Shown: positions 5,681 to 13,219, counted from the first letter of the stretch. The stretch: 17,267 bases of DNA from DATLYF01 sp035575095 (GCA_035575095.1 DATLYF010000165.1:1-17267), one strand, 5' to 3'. The notes: generated from the sequence alone by a model not told the origin. A program made the numbers and translations.

Positions 5681-6322
5681 TCAAACCCCGTATTCCTGCC
5701 GATACGCCCGCACCGCGTCCAGGTGCGCGGCATACTCTGGGCGCTCGCCCAGGTAGTCCACCAGATCGGCCAGCGTGACGATGCTCACCACGGGGATGCC
5801 GTGCGTGCGCTCGACTTCTTGAATGGCGGACAACTCGCCCTGGCCGCGCTCCTGGCGGTCCAGTGCGATCACCACCCCGGCCGGTGTCGCGTCGTGGGCC
5901 GCCAGGATGGCCATGGACTCGCGGATGGCGGTGCCGGCGGTGATGACGTCATCGACCAGCAGTACCCGCCCGCGCAAGGGCGCGCCCACCAGGGTGCCGC
6001 CCTCGCCGTGGTCCTTGGCCTCCTTGCGGTTGAAGCTCCAGGGCAGGTCGCGACCGTGCTGCTGGTAGAGGGCAATGGCGGTGGCACAAGCCAGCGGGAT
6101 GCCCTTGTAGGCCGGGCCGAACAGCATGTCGAAGGCCAGCCCGGCATCGCTCACCGCCTGGGCGTAATAGCGTCCCAGCCGGGCCAGGGCCTGGCCGCTG
6201 TGGAACAGGCCGGCGTTGAAGAAATAGGGGCTGATGCGGCCGGATTTCAGGGTGAAGCGGCCGAAGCGCAGTACGCCCTGCTGGATGGCGAAATCGAGGA
6301 ACTCGCGCTGGTAATCGTGCAT
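5681..6322 (-). CDS. pyrE: Orotate phosphoribosyltransferase
   Basis: Joins orotate to PRPP to make orotidine 5'-phosphate, step five of de novo pyrimidine synthesis; cytoplasmic homodimer. The 213-residue length equals that of the E. coli enzyme. Seen: LKSGRISPYFFN (25-36), the flexible catalytic loop with Arg99-Lys100, Lys103 and His105 (RKEAKDHGEGG), and the PRPP signature VLLVDDVITAGTA (120-132). The start at 6322 is the ATG that gives MHDYQREF; the longer frame beginning at 6454 runs antiparallel into the next gene and is rejected. The gene follows an unknown conserved gene 17 bp away on the same strand, so the two probably form an operon. The association of pyrE with an exonuclease III/Crc-type gene is also seen in pseudomonads. 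Confidence 0.98.
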   Translation of the reverse strand: MHDYQREFLDFAIQQGVLRFGRFTLKSGRISPYFFNAGLFHSGQALARLGRYYAQAVSDAGLAFDMLFGPAYKGIPLACATAIALYQQHGRDLPWSFNRKEAKDHGEGGTLVGAPLRGRVLLVDDVITAGTAIRESMAILAAHDATPAGVVIALDRQERGQGELSAIQEVERTHGIPVVSIVTLADLVDYLGERPEYAAHLDAVRAYRQEYGV

Positions 6323-6339
6323 GCGATCGCAGTCCGTGG

Positions 6340-6909
6340 TCAGTGGGGAGTGTCGATCAGCCCCGCCACCAGGGCCAGGGCCTGTTCGTAGCCGCCGCCG
6401 AAGTCGATGCGGGTGATCTCGTCCAGGCCGAAGCGGCCATGCTCGCGCTCCCATTCGGCATCGGGGTTGAGGCAGCGCAGGAACAGCGTATCGCCGTTGA
6501 GCATCACCACCCGGCCGACGTAACAGATGTCCGGCTCGCTGGCTTCGAGATAGAGGGTGATGAGCGGGAAAGCGGCGCTGGCATCGCGCAGCAGTGCCGC
6601 ATCGTCGTCCAGGTCGAGGGCCGGCGGCTGCGGCCGGCTATAGCCGCGCAGGGCCAGCGCCCGGGCCTTGAAGGTGTGATTGGGGCAGGGCAGCTCCAGG
6701 TTGCTGATGTGCTCCAGGCGCAGCGCCTGAAAGCCGTTGGGGCGGATGTCGTCGCCGATCACGCCCACCAGGCACCAGGCCCGGCCGAGGCCCAGCACGT
6801 AACCATCCACCCAGGCCGCGCCCAGCTCCTCGCGATGGATGCGGACCAGGGTGCCGTCGCGGCGGGCCTGCTCCAGATCGGCAAGAAAGGGGTTGTAGAC
6901 GTCTTCCAT
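6340..6909 (-). CDS. Conserved protein of unknown function, two related beta-rich halves
   Basis: 189 residues from the ATG at 6909; longer frames to 7071 run through the xthA start and are rejected. I do not recognise a named family. No signal peptide or membrane helix. Residues about 33-72 (WVDGYVLGLG..CLVGVI..ALRLEHISNLELP) and 130-170 (YVGRVVMLNGDTLFL..GLDEITRIDF) share a pattern: a glycine turn, strands, then a stretch resembling LeHIsnLe/LdEITrId. This hints at a duplicated small beta-barrel, Sm-like or similar. The middle (about 85-125) contains an acidic stretch (LDLDDDAALLRD). It is divergent from the exonuclease III gene and 17 bp upstream of pyrE, so it is likely co-transcribed with pyrE. 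A role in nucleic-acid or nucleotide handling is possible but not shown. Confidence 0.85.
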   Translation of the reverse strand: MEDVYNPFLADLEQARRDGTLVRIHREELGAAWVDGYVLGLGRAWCLVGVIGDDIRPNGFQALRLEHISNLELPCPNHTFKARALALRGYSRPQPPALDLDDDAALLRDASAAFPLITLYLEASEPDICYVGRVVMLNGDTLFLRCLNPDAEWEREHGRFGLDEITRIDFGGGYEQALALVAGLIDTPH

Positions 6910-6961
6910 TCTCTGTGGGCCATACCCGTAAAATGTTCTATTTTGCCAGGGACTCTGCCGC

Positions 6962-7735
6962 ATGCGCATCATCACCCTCAACGCCAACGGTATCCGCTCG
7001 GCCGCCGACAAGGGCTTTTTCGACTGGCTGGCGGCGCAGGACGCCGACGTGGTCTGCATCCAGGAGACCAAAGCCCAGGAGCACCAGTTGAACGGCGGGC
7101 GCTATTACCCGGCGGGCTATCATTGCCGTTACCACGATGCCGAGAAGAAGGGCTACAGCGGGGTGGCGCTCTACGCCCGCCGCCAGCCCGATGAGTGGAT
7201 CGTCGGCTTCGGCTGGCCGGAGATCGACGCCGAAGGGCGCTACCTGGAGGCGCGCTTCGGCCGCCTGAGCGTGGTCTCGCTCTACCTGCCCTCCGGCTCC
7301 TCCGGCGCAGAGCGGCAGGCGTTCAAGATGGCGCTGCTCGAGCGGCTGATCCCGCGCCTCGAGGAGATGCGCGCGAGCGGCCGTGAATACATCCTGTGCG
7401 GCGATTTCAACATCGCCCACAAGCCCATCGATCTCAAGAACTGGCGCGGCAACCAGAAAAACTCCGGCTTCCTGCCCGAGGAGCGGGCCTGGCTGGATCG
7501 CGTCTTCGGCGAACTCGGCTGGGTCGATGCCTTCCGCGTGGTCGACCCGCAGCCCGAGCAGTACACCTGGTGGTCCAACCGCGGCCAGGCCTGGGCCAAG
7601 AACGTCGGCTGGCGCATCGACTACCAGGTGATCACCCCCGGTTTGAAGGACAAGGTGCGTTCGGCAGCTATCTACAAGGCGCAGCGCTTCTCCGACCACG
7701 CGCCGCTGACCCTGGACTACGATTGGGCGCTGTAG
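6962..7735 (+). CDS. xthA: Exodeoxyribonuclease III family (ExoIII/Crc-type AP endonuclease)
   Basis: 257-residue EEP-fold nuclease predicted to cut DNA 5' of abasic sites and degrade 3' ends in base-excision repair. All catalytic residues are present: Asn7 (LNANGIRS), Glu35 (QETK), Tyr108 (SLYLPSGS), Asp148 and Asn150 (CGDFNIAH), Asp220 (GWRIDYQV), and Asp245-His246 (SDHAPL). The neighbourhood beside pyrE and the C-terminal WRIDYQVITPGL and LDYDWAL resemble pseudomonad Crc, the catabolite-repression protein that has lost these residues. This gene therefore looks like an enzymatically competent relative. The ATG at 6962 has AGGGA upstream. A TAAAAT -10 candidate sits at 6929-6934 without a clear -35. 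The following phoX has its own Pho-type promoter starting just after this stop codon. Confidence 0.95.
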   Translation: MRIITLNANGIRSAADKGFFDWLAAQDADVVCIQETKAQEHQLNGGRYYPAGYHCRYHDAEKKGYSGVALYARRQPDEWIVGFGWPEIDAEGRYLEARFGRLSVVSLYLPSGSSGAERQAFKMALLERLIPRLEEMRASGREYILCGDFNIAHKPIDLKNWRGNQKNSGFLPEERAWLDRVFGELGWVDAFRVVDPQPEQYTWWSNRGQAWAKNVGWRIDYQVITPGLKDKVRSAAIYKAQRFSDHAPLTLDYDWAL

Positions 7736-7741
7736 GGCACT

Positions 7742-7774
7742 TGTCACCAAGGTGTCATTTGCTATGGCTATGGT
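7742..7774 (+). promoter_or_regulatory. Pho box and -10 element of phoX
   Basis: TGTCAC (7742-7747) and TGTCAT (7753-7758) repeat with an 11-bp period, the spacing of PhoB half-sites. Exactly 10 bp later comes TATGGT (7769-7774), the same layout as the classical E. coli phoA promoter, where the Pho box replaces the -35. Predicted transcription start is near 7781, leaving a leader of about 35 nt with AGGAG at 7805-7809 before the ATG. Strong sequence support; PhoB itself is not in the window. Confidence 0.8.
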
Positions 7775-7815
7775 GTGCGCCCGAGACCGTGTCCATTGCG
7801 CCGTAGGAGCCCTCC

Positions 7816-9750
7816 ATGAGCCAGCGTTACCGCGATCCCCAGGACGATATCGGCAACAACCCCAATCCGCTGCTGCCCATCGGCGAGATCATCGAGGCGC
7901 GCCTGAGCCGCCGCGGCCTGTTCAAGGGGCTGCTGGCCGGCGCCGCGGTGCTGACCCTGCCCGGCGTGTTCGCGCGCAACGCCCTCGCCGCGGCGACACA
8001 GGCGAGCTCCAGCCTGGGCTTTACCGAGATCGCCCACGGCATCGACGAAACCCATCACGTCGCCCCCGGCTACCGGGCCGAGGTGCTGATCCGCTGGGGC
8101 GACCCGCTGGTCAAGGGACTGGGCGAATTCGATCCGCGCAAGCTCAGCGCCGACGAGCAGGAGCGGCGCTTCGGCTACAACAACGACTATATCGCCTTCA
8201 TGCCGCTGGAGGGCAAGCCCGACCACGGCCTGCTGTGCGTCAACCACGAATACACCGTCACCCATCTGATGTTCCCCGGCCTCAGCGAGGACAAGCTCAA
8301 GGACCAGGTGAGCGCCGAGCAGACCCAGATCGAGCTGGCCGCTCACGGCCATTCCGTAGTCGAGGTGCGCAAGGTGGACGGGCGCTGGCGCTACGTCCCG
8401 GACAGCCCCTACAACCGCCGCATCACGATGCGCTCGACCGAGATCATGATTGCCGGTCCGGCCGCCGGCCACGAGCGGCTCAAGACCAAGGCCGACCCCA
8501 GCGGGCGCAAGGTGATCGGCACCCTGAACAACTGCGCCGGCGGCAAGACGCCGTGGGGTACGGTGCTGATCGCCGAGGAGAACTTCCACCAGTATTTCGC
8601 CGGCGATCCCAAGGGCACGCCCGAAGAGAAGAACCACCGCCGCTACGGCATCAAAGGCGAGCCCGAGTATCCCTGGTGGGGAAAACATGTGGCGCGCTTC
8701 GACATCGCCCAGGAGCCGAACGAACCCAACCGCTTCGGCTGGATCGTCGAGTACGACCCGTACGATCCGCGCTCGGTACCGGTCAAGCGCACCGCCCTGG
8801 GCCGTTTCAAGCACGAGGGCGCGGCGGTGGTGCTCAACCCCGACGGCCGCGTAGTGGTGTATTCCGGCGACGACGAGCGCTTCGACTACATCTACAAGTT
8901 CGTCAGCAAAGGCAAGTACGACAAGAATGATCGCAAGGCCAACTTCGGACTGCTCGACGAGGGCACGCTGTATGTGGCCCGCTTCAGCGAGGACAAACTG
9001 ACCTGGCTGCCGCTGGTGCATGGCCAGGGTCCGCTGACCCAGGACAACGGCTTTGCCAGCCAGGCCGACGTGCTCATCGAGACCCGCCGCGCCGCCGATC
9101 TGCTCGGCGCCACCCCCATGGACCGCCCCGAAGACATCGAGGCCCATCCCAAGGATGGCAAGGTCTACGTGGCGCTGACCAACAACGCCAAGCGCGAGAC
9201 GGACAAGGTGGATGCCGTCAACCCGCGCGCCAAGAACGAGACCGGTCACATCCTGGCGCTGAGTCCGCCCGGCGGCGACCACGCCGCCGGCGAATTCACC
9301 TGGGACATCGCCATCCGCGCCGGCGATCCGCGCAAGCCCGAGGCGGGGGCCAAGTACCACCCGGCGGTGAGCGAGAACGGCTGGTTCTGGTGCCCGGACA
9401 ACCTGGCGGTGGATGGCGCCGGAAGGCTGTGGATTGCCACCGACCAGGGCGCGGCCTGGCAGAAATCGGGTACCGCCGACGGCATGTGGGCCTGCGACAC
9501 GCAAGGGGCGGGCGCCTACCTGACCCGCTTCTTCTTCCGCGTGCCCATCGGTGCCGAGATGTGCGGCCCCGAGTTCACGCCCGATGACAGGACCCTATTC
9601 CTGGCGGTGCAGCATCCGGCCGCCGACGGGGTCAAGGACTCCACCTTCGACAAGCCGGCCACGCGCTGGCCCGATTTCAAAGAAGGAATGCCGCCACGGC
9701 CGTCGGTGGTGGCCATCGTCAAGGACGACGGAGGGATCATCGGCGCCTAG
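7816..9750 (+). CDS. phoX: PhoX-family alkaline phosphatase, Tat-exported
   Basis: 644-residue PhoX/DUF839 protein, a calcium- and iron-dependent phosphomonoesterase family that releases phosphate from organic esters in the periplasm. The N-terminus has a twin-arginine signal: SRRGLFKG at 31-38, hydrophobic LLAGAAVLTLPG, and a likely cleavage site near ALAA at 57-60. Seen: NNCAGGKTPWGT (238-249) with the conserved Cys240, EEN (254-256), FKHEGA (331-336), MDRPEDIE (435-442) and WCPDNLA (about 533-539), the regions that build the metal cluster and active site in PhoX. AGGAG lies 6 nt before the ATG. A Pho box is directly upstream and a terminator directly downstream, so it is a single-gene unit under phosphate control. 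The family assignment is firm; metal content is from family knowledge. Confidence 0.94.
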   Translation: MSQRYRDPQDDIGNNPNPLLPIGEIIEARLSRRGLFKGLLAGAAVLTLPGVFARNALAAATQASSSLGFTEIAHGIDETHHVAPGYRAEVLIRWGDPLVKGLGEFDPRKLSADEQERRFGYNNDYIAFMPLEGKPDHGLLCVNHEYTVTHLMFPGLSEDKLKDQVSAEQTQIELAAHGHSVVEVRKVDGRWRYVPDSPYNRRITMRSTEIMIAGPAAGHERLKTKADPSGRKVIGTLNNCAGGKTPWGTVLIAEENFHQYFAGDPKGTPEEKNHRRYGIKGEPEYPWWGKHVARFDIAQEPNEPNRFGWIVEYDPYDPRSVPVKRTALGRFKHEGAAVVLNPDGRVVVYSGDDERFDYIYKFVSKGKYDKNDRKANFGLLDEGTLYVARFSEDKLTWLPLVHGQGPLTQDNGFASQADVLIETRRAADLLGATPMDRPEDIEAHPKDGKVYVALTNNAKRETDKVDAVNPRAKNETGHILALSPPGGDHAAGEFTWDIAIRAGDPRKPEAGAKYHPAVSENGWFWCPDNLAVDGAGRLWIATDQGAAWQKSGTADGMWACDTQGAGAYLTRFFFRVPIGAEMCGPEFTPDDRTLFLAVQHPAADGVKDSTFDKPATRWPDFKEGMPPRPSVVAIVKDDGGIIGA

Positions 9751-9783
9751 GAACGGCGCGCTGCCAGGAAGGGCCTGATTTAG

Positions 9784-9808
9784 GCCGGGCGACAGCCCGG
9801 CTTTTTTT
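9784..9808 (+). terminator. Rho-independent terminator of phoX
   Basis: GCCGGGC / GCCCGGC (7 bp, 9784-9790 with 9795-9801) with a GACA loop, followed by seven T. It serves the plus strand. On the minus strand the hairpin is not followed by a T-run, so the convergent dehydrogenase gene is not clearly terminated here. Confidence 0.92.
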
Positions 9809-9812
9809 CAAC

Positions 9813-10829
9813 TCAATCCACCACCACCACCGCCGCCCCGGTGAAGCGCCCGGCGCGCAGGTCATCGAGCGCCTGTGCGGCCTGCTCCAGGGGGTAGGTG
9901 TGCACTTCGGTGCGCACCGGCACCTGCGGCGCGATCGCCAGGAACTCCTCGCCGTCGCGGCGGGTGAGGTTGGCCACCGATTTCAGGCTGCGCTCCTCCC
10001 ACAGCCAGCGGTAGGGGAAGGAAGGGATGTCGCTCATGTGGATGCCGCCGCTCACCACCGCGCCGCCCTTGTCCACCGCCTTGAGCGCCTGCACCATCAG
10101 CTCGCCGGCCGGGGCGAATATCAGGGCAGCGTCGAGTGGCTGCGGCGGCAGCTCCTCAGCGCTGCCGGCCCACACCGCGCCGAGGCGGCGGGCGAAGTCC
10201 TGGGCGCTGGTGTCGCCGGGGCGGGTGAAGGCATAGACCTGCTGCCCGCGGTGCGCCGCCACCTGGGTGATGATGTGGGCGGCGGCGCCGAAGCCGTAGA
10301 TGCCGATGCGCTCCAGCTTTTCACCGCCGGCCAGGCGGTAGGTGCGATAGCCGATCAGGCCGGCGCAGAGCAGAGGGGCGACTTCCAGGTCGCCATAGCC
10401 GTCCGGCAGGCGGAAGCAATAGCGCTCGAAAGCCAGGGCGTATTCGGCGTAGCCGCCGTCCAGGGTGTAGCCGGTAAAGCGTGCCTGCTCGCACAGGTTT
10501 TCCTGATCGCGGCGGCAGTAGCGGCATGCGCCGTCGCTATAGCCCAGCCAAGGCACGCCGATGCGCTCGCCGGGGCGAAAGCGGGTGACGGCGGGGCCTG
10601 CGGCTACCACCGTGGCAACAATCTGGTGGCCGGGGATGAGCGGCAGCTTGGGTTCGACCAGCTCACCGTCGACGATGTGCAGGTCGGTGCGGCATACGCC
10701 GCAGGCGTGCACCCGCAGCAGCACCTGATCGGGGCTTTGCAGCTGCGGCAGCGGCACCTCGCGCAGCGCCAGCGGCCGGCCGGGCGCCTCCAGCACCATG
10801 GCGCGCATGGTAGCGGGCAGGGTGGTCAT
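9813..10829 (-). CDS. Zinc-dependent alcohol dehydrogenase (MDR family)
   Basis: 338-residue medium-chain dehydrogenase: N-terminal GroES-like catalytic domain, then a Rossmann domain with GFGAAA (179-184) for NAD(P). It probably interconverts an alcohol and an aldehyde; the exact substrate is unknown. The catalytic zinc set is Cys46 (CGVCRTD), His68 (GHQ, where many members have GHE) and Cys155 (LLCAG). The structural-zinc loop has Cys102, Cys105 and Cys113 in the usual spacing, but its first ligand position is Asp99 instead of Cys. The ATG at 10829 has a strong AGGAGGT site upstream; an in-frame ATG at 10847 is rejected because it precedes that site. It is divergent from ampG and convergent with phoX, apparently monocistronic. 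Confidence 0.93.
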   Translation of the reverse strand: MTTLPATMRAMVLEAPGRPLALREVPLPQLQSPDQVLLRVHACGVCRTDLHIVDGELVEPKLPLIPGHQIVATVVAAGPAVTRFRPGERIGVPWLGYSDGACRYCRRDQENLCEQARFTGYTLDGGYAEYALAFERYCFRLPDGYGDLEVAPLLCAGLIGYRTYRLAGGEKLERIGIYGFGAAAHIITQVAAHRGQQVYAFTRPGDTSAQDFARRLGAVWAGSAEELPPQPLDAALIFAPAGELMVQALKAVDKGGAVVSGGIHMSDIPSFPYRWLWEERSLKSVANLTRRDGEEFLAIAPQVPVRTEVHTYPLEQAAQALDDLRAGRFTGAAVVVVD

Positions 10830-10930
10830 GGCACACCTCCTGAGCATCGCGGGCGATGGGAAGAGTCTGCCGCAACCACGGGGAAATCTGCTAGGGTGCG
10901 CCCATAATTCCGTCGCCTGCGTCCGTCACC

Positions 10931-12316
10931 ATGCCCGATCACGCCGCCAATGCTTCCGCCCGCCTCGGCCTTGCCGACCTGCTGCGCACGCTGTTCGCGC
11001 CGCGCATGCTGGTGGCCTTCGCCATGGGCTTCGCCTCGGGCTTGCCGCTGCTGCTCACCGGCTCGTTGCTGCAGGCCTGGCTCAAGCAGGAGGGGGCGGA
11101 CCTCGGCACCATCGGGCTGTTCGCCCTGGTGGGGCTGCCCTATACGTTGAAATTCCTGTGGGCGCCGCTGTTCGACCGCTACACCCCGCTCGCGCGGCTG
11201 GGCCGGCGGCGCGGCTGGCTGCTGCCGCTGCAGGCGCTGCTCGTGCTGAGCATCGCCGCGCTGGGTCAGACTGCACCGAGCGCACCGGCGCTGGTGGCGC
11301 TGCTGGCGCTGCTGGTGGCGTTCTTCTCCGCCTCCCAGGACATCGTCATCGACGCCTATCGGCGCGAGTCGCTGAGCGATAACGAGCAGGGCCTGGGGGC
11401 GGCGCTCTATGTCAACGGCTACCGGGTGGGTATGCTGCTGGCCTCGGGCGGCGGCCTGATCCTGGCCGACCATCTGCCGTTCCCGGCGGTCTATGCGCTG
11501 CTCGCCCTGGCCCTGCTGCCGGGGCTGCTCACCACCTGGCTGGCGGCCGAGCCGCCGCTGCCGGCCGGTACCCCGCGCACGCTGCAAGAGGCGGTGGTGC
11601 AGCCCTTCGTCGAGTACTTCGCGCGCCGCGATGCCCTGGTGATCCTGCTGTTCATCCTGCTCTACAAGGTGGGCGATACCATGGCGGCGCAGATGACCAC
11701 GCCCTTCTACCTCGATCTCGGCTTCAGCAAGACCGAGATCGGTACGGTGGTCAAGCTGTTCGGCTTCTGGGCCACGGTGGCCGGCGGCCTGCTGGGTGGG
11801 CTGCTGATCCTGCGGCTCGGTATCTACCGCGCGCTGTGGGGCTTCGGCATCCTGCAGGCGCTCTCCACCGCCGGCTTTGCCGCCCTGGCGCAGATCGGCC
11901 ACAGCGTGCCGGCGCTCACCGCGGTGATCGCCTTCGAGAACTTCAGCGGTGGCCTCGGCACCGCGGCCTTCGTGGCCTTCATGGCCAGCCTCACCGACCG
12001 CAAGTTCACCGCCACCCAGTACGCCCTGCTGTCCAGCCTGATGGGCGTGCCGCGGGTGCTCGTCGCCGCGCCCACCGGCTATCTGGTCGAGGCGCTGGGC
12101 TGGCCGGGGTTTTTCGGCCTGTGCGTGCTGGTGGCCGTGCCGGGGCTGCTGCTGCTCGGCCGCTTCCGGCCCTGGCTGGCGCAGGATGCGGCGGCGCTCG
12201 ATGCGGTGAGCGCAGCGGACACCCGTCAAGACGCCCAGAGGGTGCGCGCCCCGGATGGCGTGCCTTCGGCTGCCCTCACCCTGACCCTCTCTCGTAGGCG
12301 GGAGAGGGGACACTAG
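10931..12316 (+). CDS. ampG: AmpG-family muropeptide MFS permease
   Basis: 461-residue inner-membrane transporter with about 12 or more hydrophobic segments. AmpG imports GlcNAc-anhydroMurNAc peptides released by cell-wall turnover, for recycling and, where ampC/ampR exist, beta-lactamase signalling. Seen: GFASGLPLLLTG near the N-terminus, FLWAPLFDRY, SQDIVIDAYRRESL, YKVGDTMAAQMTTPFYLDLGFSKTEIG and TATQYALLSSLMGVPR, all typical of the family. The last 30 or so codons (DTRQDAQ to the stop at 12316) are not membrane-like; the final part is encoded by an extragenic-type palindromic repeat, so the tail is probably an acquired extension. No strong Shine-Dalgarno is seen before 10931. TGC-TAGGGT (10889-10897) is a possible extended -10. 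The purine phosphorylase starts 21 bp later. Confidence 0.93.
   Translation: MPDHAANASARLGLADLLRTLFAPRMLVAFAMGFASGLPLLLTGSLLQAWLKQEGADLGTIGLFALVGLPYTLKFLWAPLFDRYTPLARLGRRRGWLLPLQALLVLSIAALGQTAPSAPALVALLALLVAFFSASQDIVIDAYRRESLSDNEQGLGAALYVNGYRVGMLLASGGGLILADHLPFPAVYALLALALLPGLLTTWLAAEPPLPAGTPRTLQEAVVQPFVEYFARRDALVILLFILLYKVGDTMAAQMTTPFYLDLGFSKTEIGTVVKLFGFWATVAGGLLGGLLILRLGIYRALWGFGILQALSTAGFAALAQIGHSVPALTAVIAFENFSGGLGTAAFVAFMASLTDRKFTATQYALLSSLMGVPRVLVAAPTGYLVEALGWPGFFGLCVLVAVPGLLLLGRFRPWLAQDAAALDAVSAADTRQDAQRVRAPDGVPSAALTLTLSRRRERGH
12273..12310 (+). repeat. Extragenic-type palindromic repeat inside the 3' end of ampG
   Basis: CCCTCACCCTGA leads into a 10-bp stem, CCCTCTCTCG (12285-12294) with CGGGAGAGGG (12299-12308), one G-T pair, loop TAGG. 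This CCCTCACCC...CCCTCTC...GAGAGGG pattern is a widespread intergenic repeat in gammaproteobacteria. Here it is translated as the LTLTLSRRRERG end of AmpG. No T-run follows, so it is not a standard terminator. Confidence 0.7.
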
Positions 12317-12337
12317 CATGATGCGGAGTCGCTACCG

Positions 12338-13159
12338 ATGACCACCGACAGCCCCTTCGCCGCGGCCGAGCTGATCCGCCGCCGCGCCCCCGGTTTCACC
12401 CCGCGCCTCGGCCTGATCCTCGGTTCCGGCCTGGGCGGGCTGGCCGATGAGCTGGACGAGGCCGTCGCCATCCCCTACGCCGACATCCCCGGCTTCCCGC
12501 AGAGCAGCGTGCCGGGGCATGCCGGCGAGCTGGTGCTGGGGCGGCTGGAGGGCGTGCCGCTGGCCTGCCTCAAGGGGCGGGTGCATGCCTACGAGGGCCA
12601 CGGCCTGGCGGTGATGGCGGTGCCGGTGCGTGCCTTCCGGCTGCTCGGCGCCGAGCTGCTGCTGCTGACCAATGCCGCCGGCTCACTGCGCCCCGAGGTG
12701 GGGGCCGGTAAGGTGTGCCTGATCAGCGACCACATCAATCTGCTGCCCGGCAACCCGCTGGCTGGCCCCAACGACGAGCGCTACGGGCCGCGCTTCTTCA
12801 GCATGGCGGATGCCTACGACGCCGGGCTGCGGGCGCGTATGCAGGCGGTGGCGCAACGGCTCGGCATCGCCCTGGCCGAGGGCGTGTACCTGGCCACCCT
12901 CGGGCCGAGCTTCGAGACCCCGGCGGAGATCCGCGCCTTCCGCACGCTGGGTGCCGATCTGGTGGGCATGTCCACCGTGCCTGAGGTGCTGCTGGCGCGT
13001 CACTGCGGGCTCAAGGTGCTGGCGCTGTCGGCGGTCACCAACCTGGCCGAGGGCCTGAGTGCGGTGCCGCTCAGCCACGAACAGACCCTGGAATACGCCG
13101 CCGTCGCCGCCCGCGACCTGCGCGCGCTGGTGCGCGGGTTCGTGGCCGGGCTGGACTGA
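12338..13159 (+). CDS. Purine nucleoside phosphorylase (trimeric PNP, PunA/XapA type)
   Basis: 273 residues. Cleaves purine (deoxy)ribonucleosides with phosphate to the base and (deoxy)ribose-1-phosphate; purine salvage, cytoplasmic. Seen: GSGLGGLA (29-36) for phosphate, His61 (GHAG), RVHAYEGH (81-88), TNAAGS (111-116), and the base-binding set Glu193 (SFETPAEIR), Met211 (GMSTVPE) and Asn235 (SAVTNLAEG). The spacing matches human and E. coli XapA-class enzymes rather than the hexameric DeoD class. GGAG lies upstream of the ATG. It follows ampG by 21 bp on the same strand and could be co-transcribed, although the functional link is not obvious. A Pho-type promoter begins just after its stop codon. 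Confidence 0.94.
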   Translation: MTTDSPFAAAELIRRRAPGFTPRLGLILGSGLGGLADELDEAVAIPYADIPGFPQSSVPGHAGELVLGRLEGVPLACLKGRVHAYEGHGLAVMAVPVRAFRLLGAELLLLTNAAGSLRPEVGAGKVCLISDHINLLPGNPLAGPNDERYGPRFFSMADAYDAGLRARMQAVAQRLGIALAEGVYLATLGPSFETPAEIRAFRTLGADLVGMSTVPEVLLARHCGLKVLALSAVTNLAEGLSAVPLSHEQTLEYAAVAARDLRALVRGFVAGLD

Positions 13160-13164
13160 TTCCC

Positions 13165-13219
13165 CGTCACCGGATCGTCATCCAAACGTCATCCGCGTGT
13201 CGTGCGCCGGCGGCATAGT
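13165..13219 (+). promoter_or_regulatory. Four-repeat Pho box and -10 before the glycosyltransferase operon
   Basis: CGTCAC (13165), CGTCAT (13176), CGTCAT (13187) and TGTCGT (13198) repeat with an exact 11-bp period, enough for two PhoB dimers. Exactly 10 bp after the last repeat is CATAGT (13214-13219), the phoA-like geometry also present at phoX in this window. The predicted start is near 13226, one base before the ATG at 13227, so the message may be leaderless. The repeats and spacing are directly visible; PhoB binding is inferred. Confidence 0.75.

Noticed and set aside
5219..6391. A 390-codon plus-strand frame overlapping the methyltransferase end and opposite pyrE
   Set aside because: It spans two well-supported genes in other frames and has no motif.
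7768..9504. A 578-codon open frame on the minus strand opposite phoX
   Set aside because: It is a high-GC shadow: no family motif, Val/Ala/Gly-rich, while the plus strand encodes a full PhoX with Tat signal, ribosome site and terminator.
10826..12319. A 497-codon minus-strand frame opposite ampG
   Set aside because: Extremely Gln/Arg/His-rich low-complexity translation, an antisense reading of hydrophobic codons; the plus strand is a clear AmpG.
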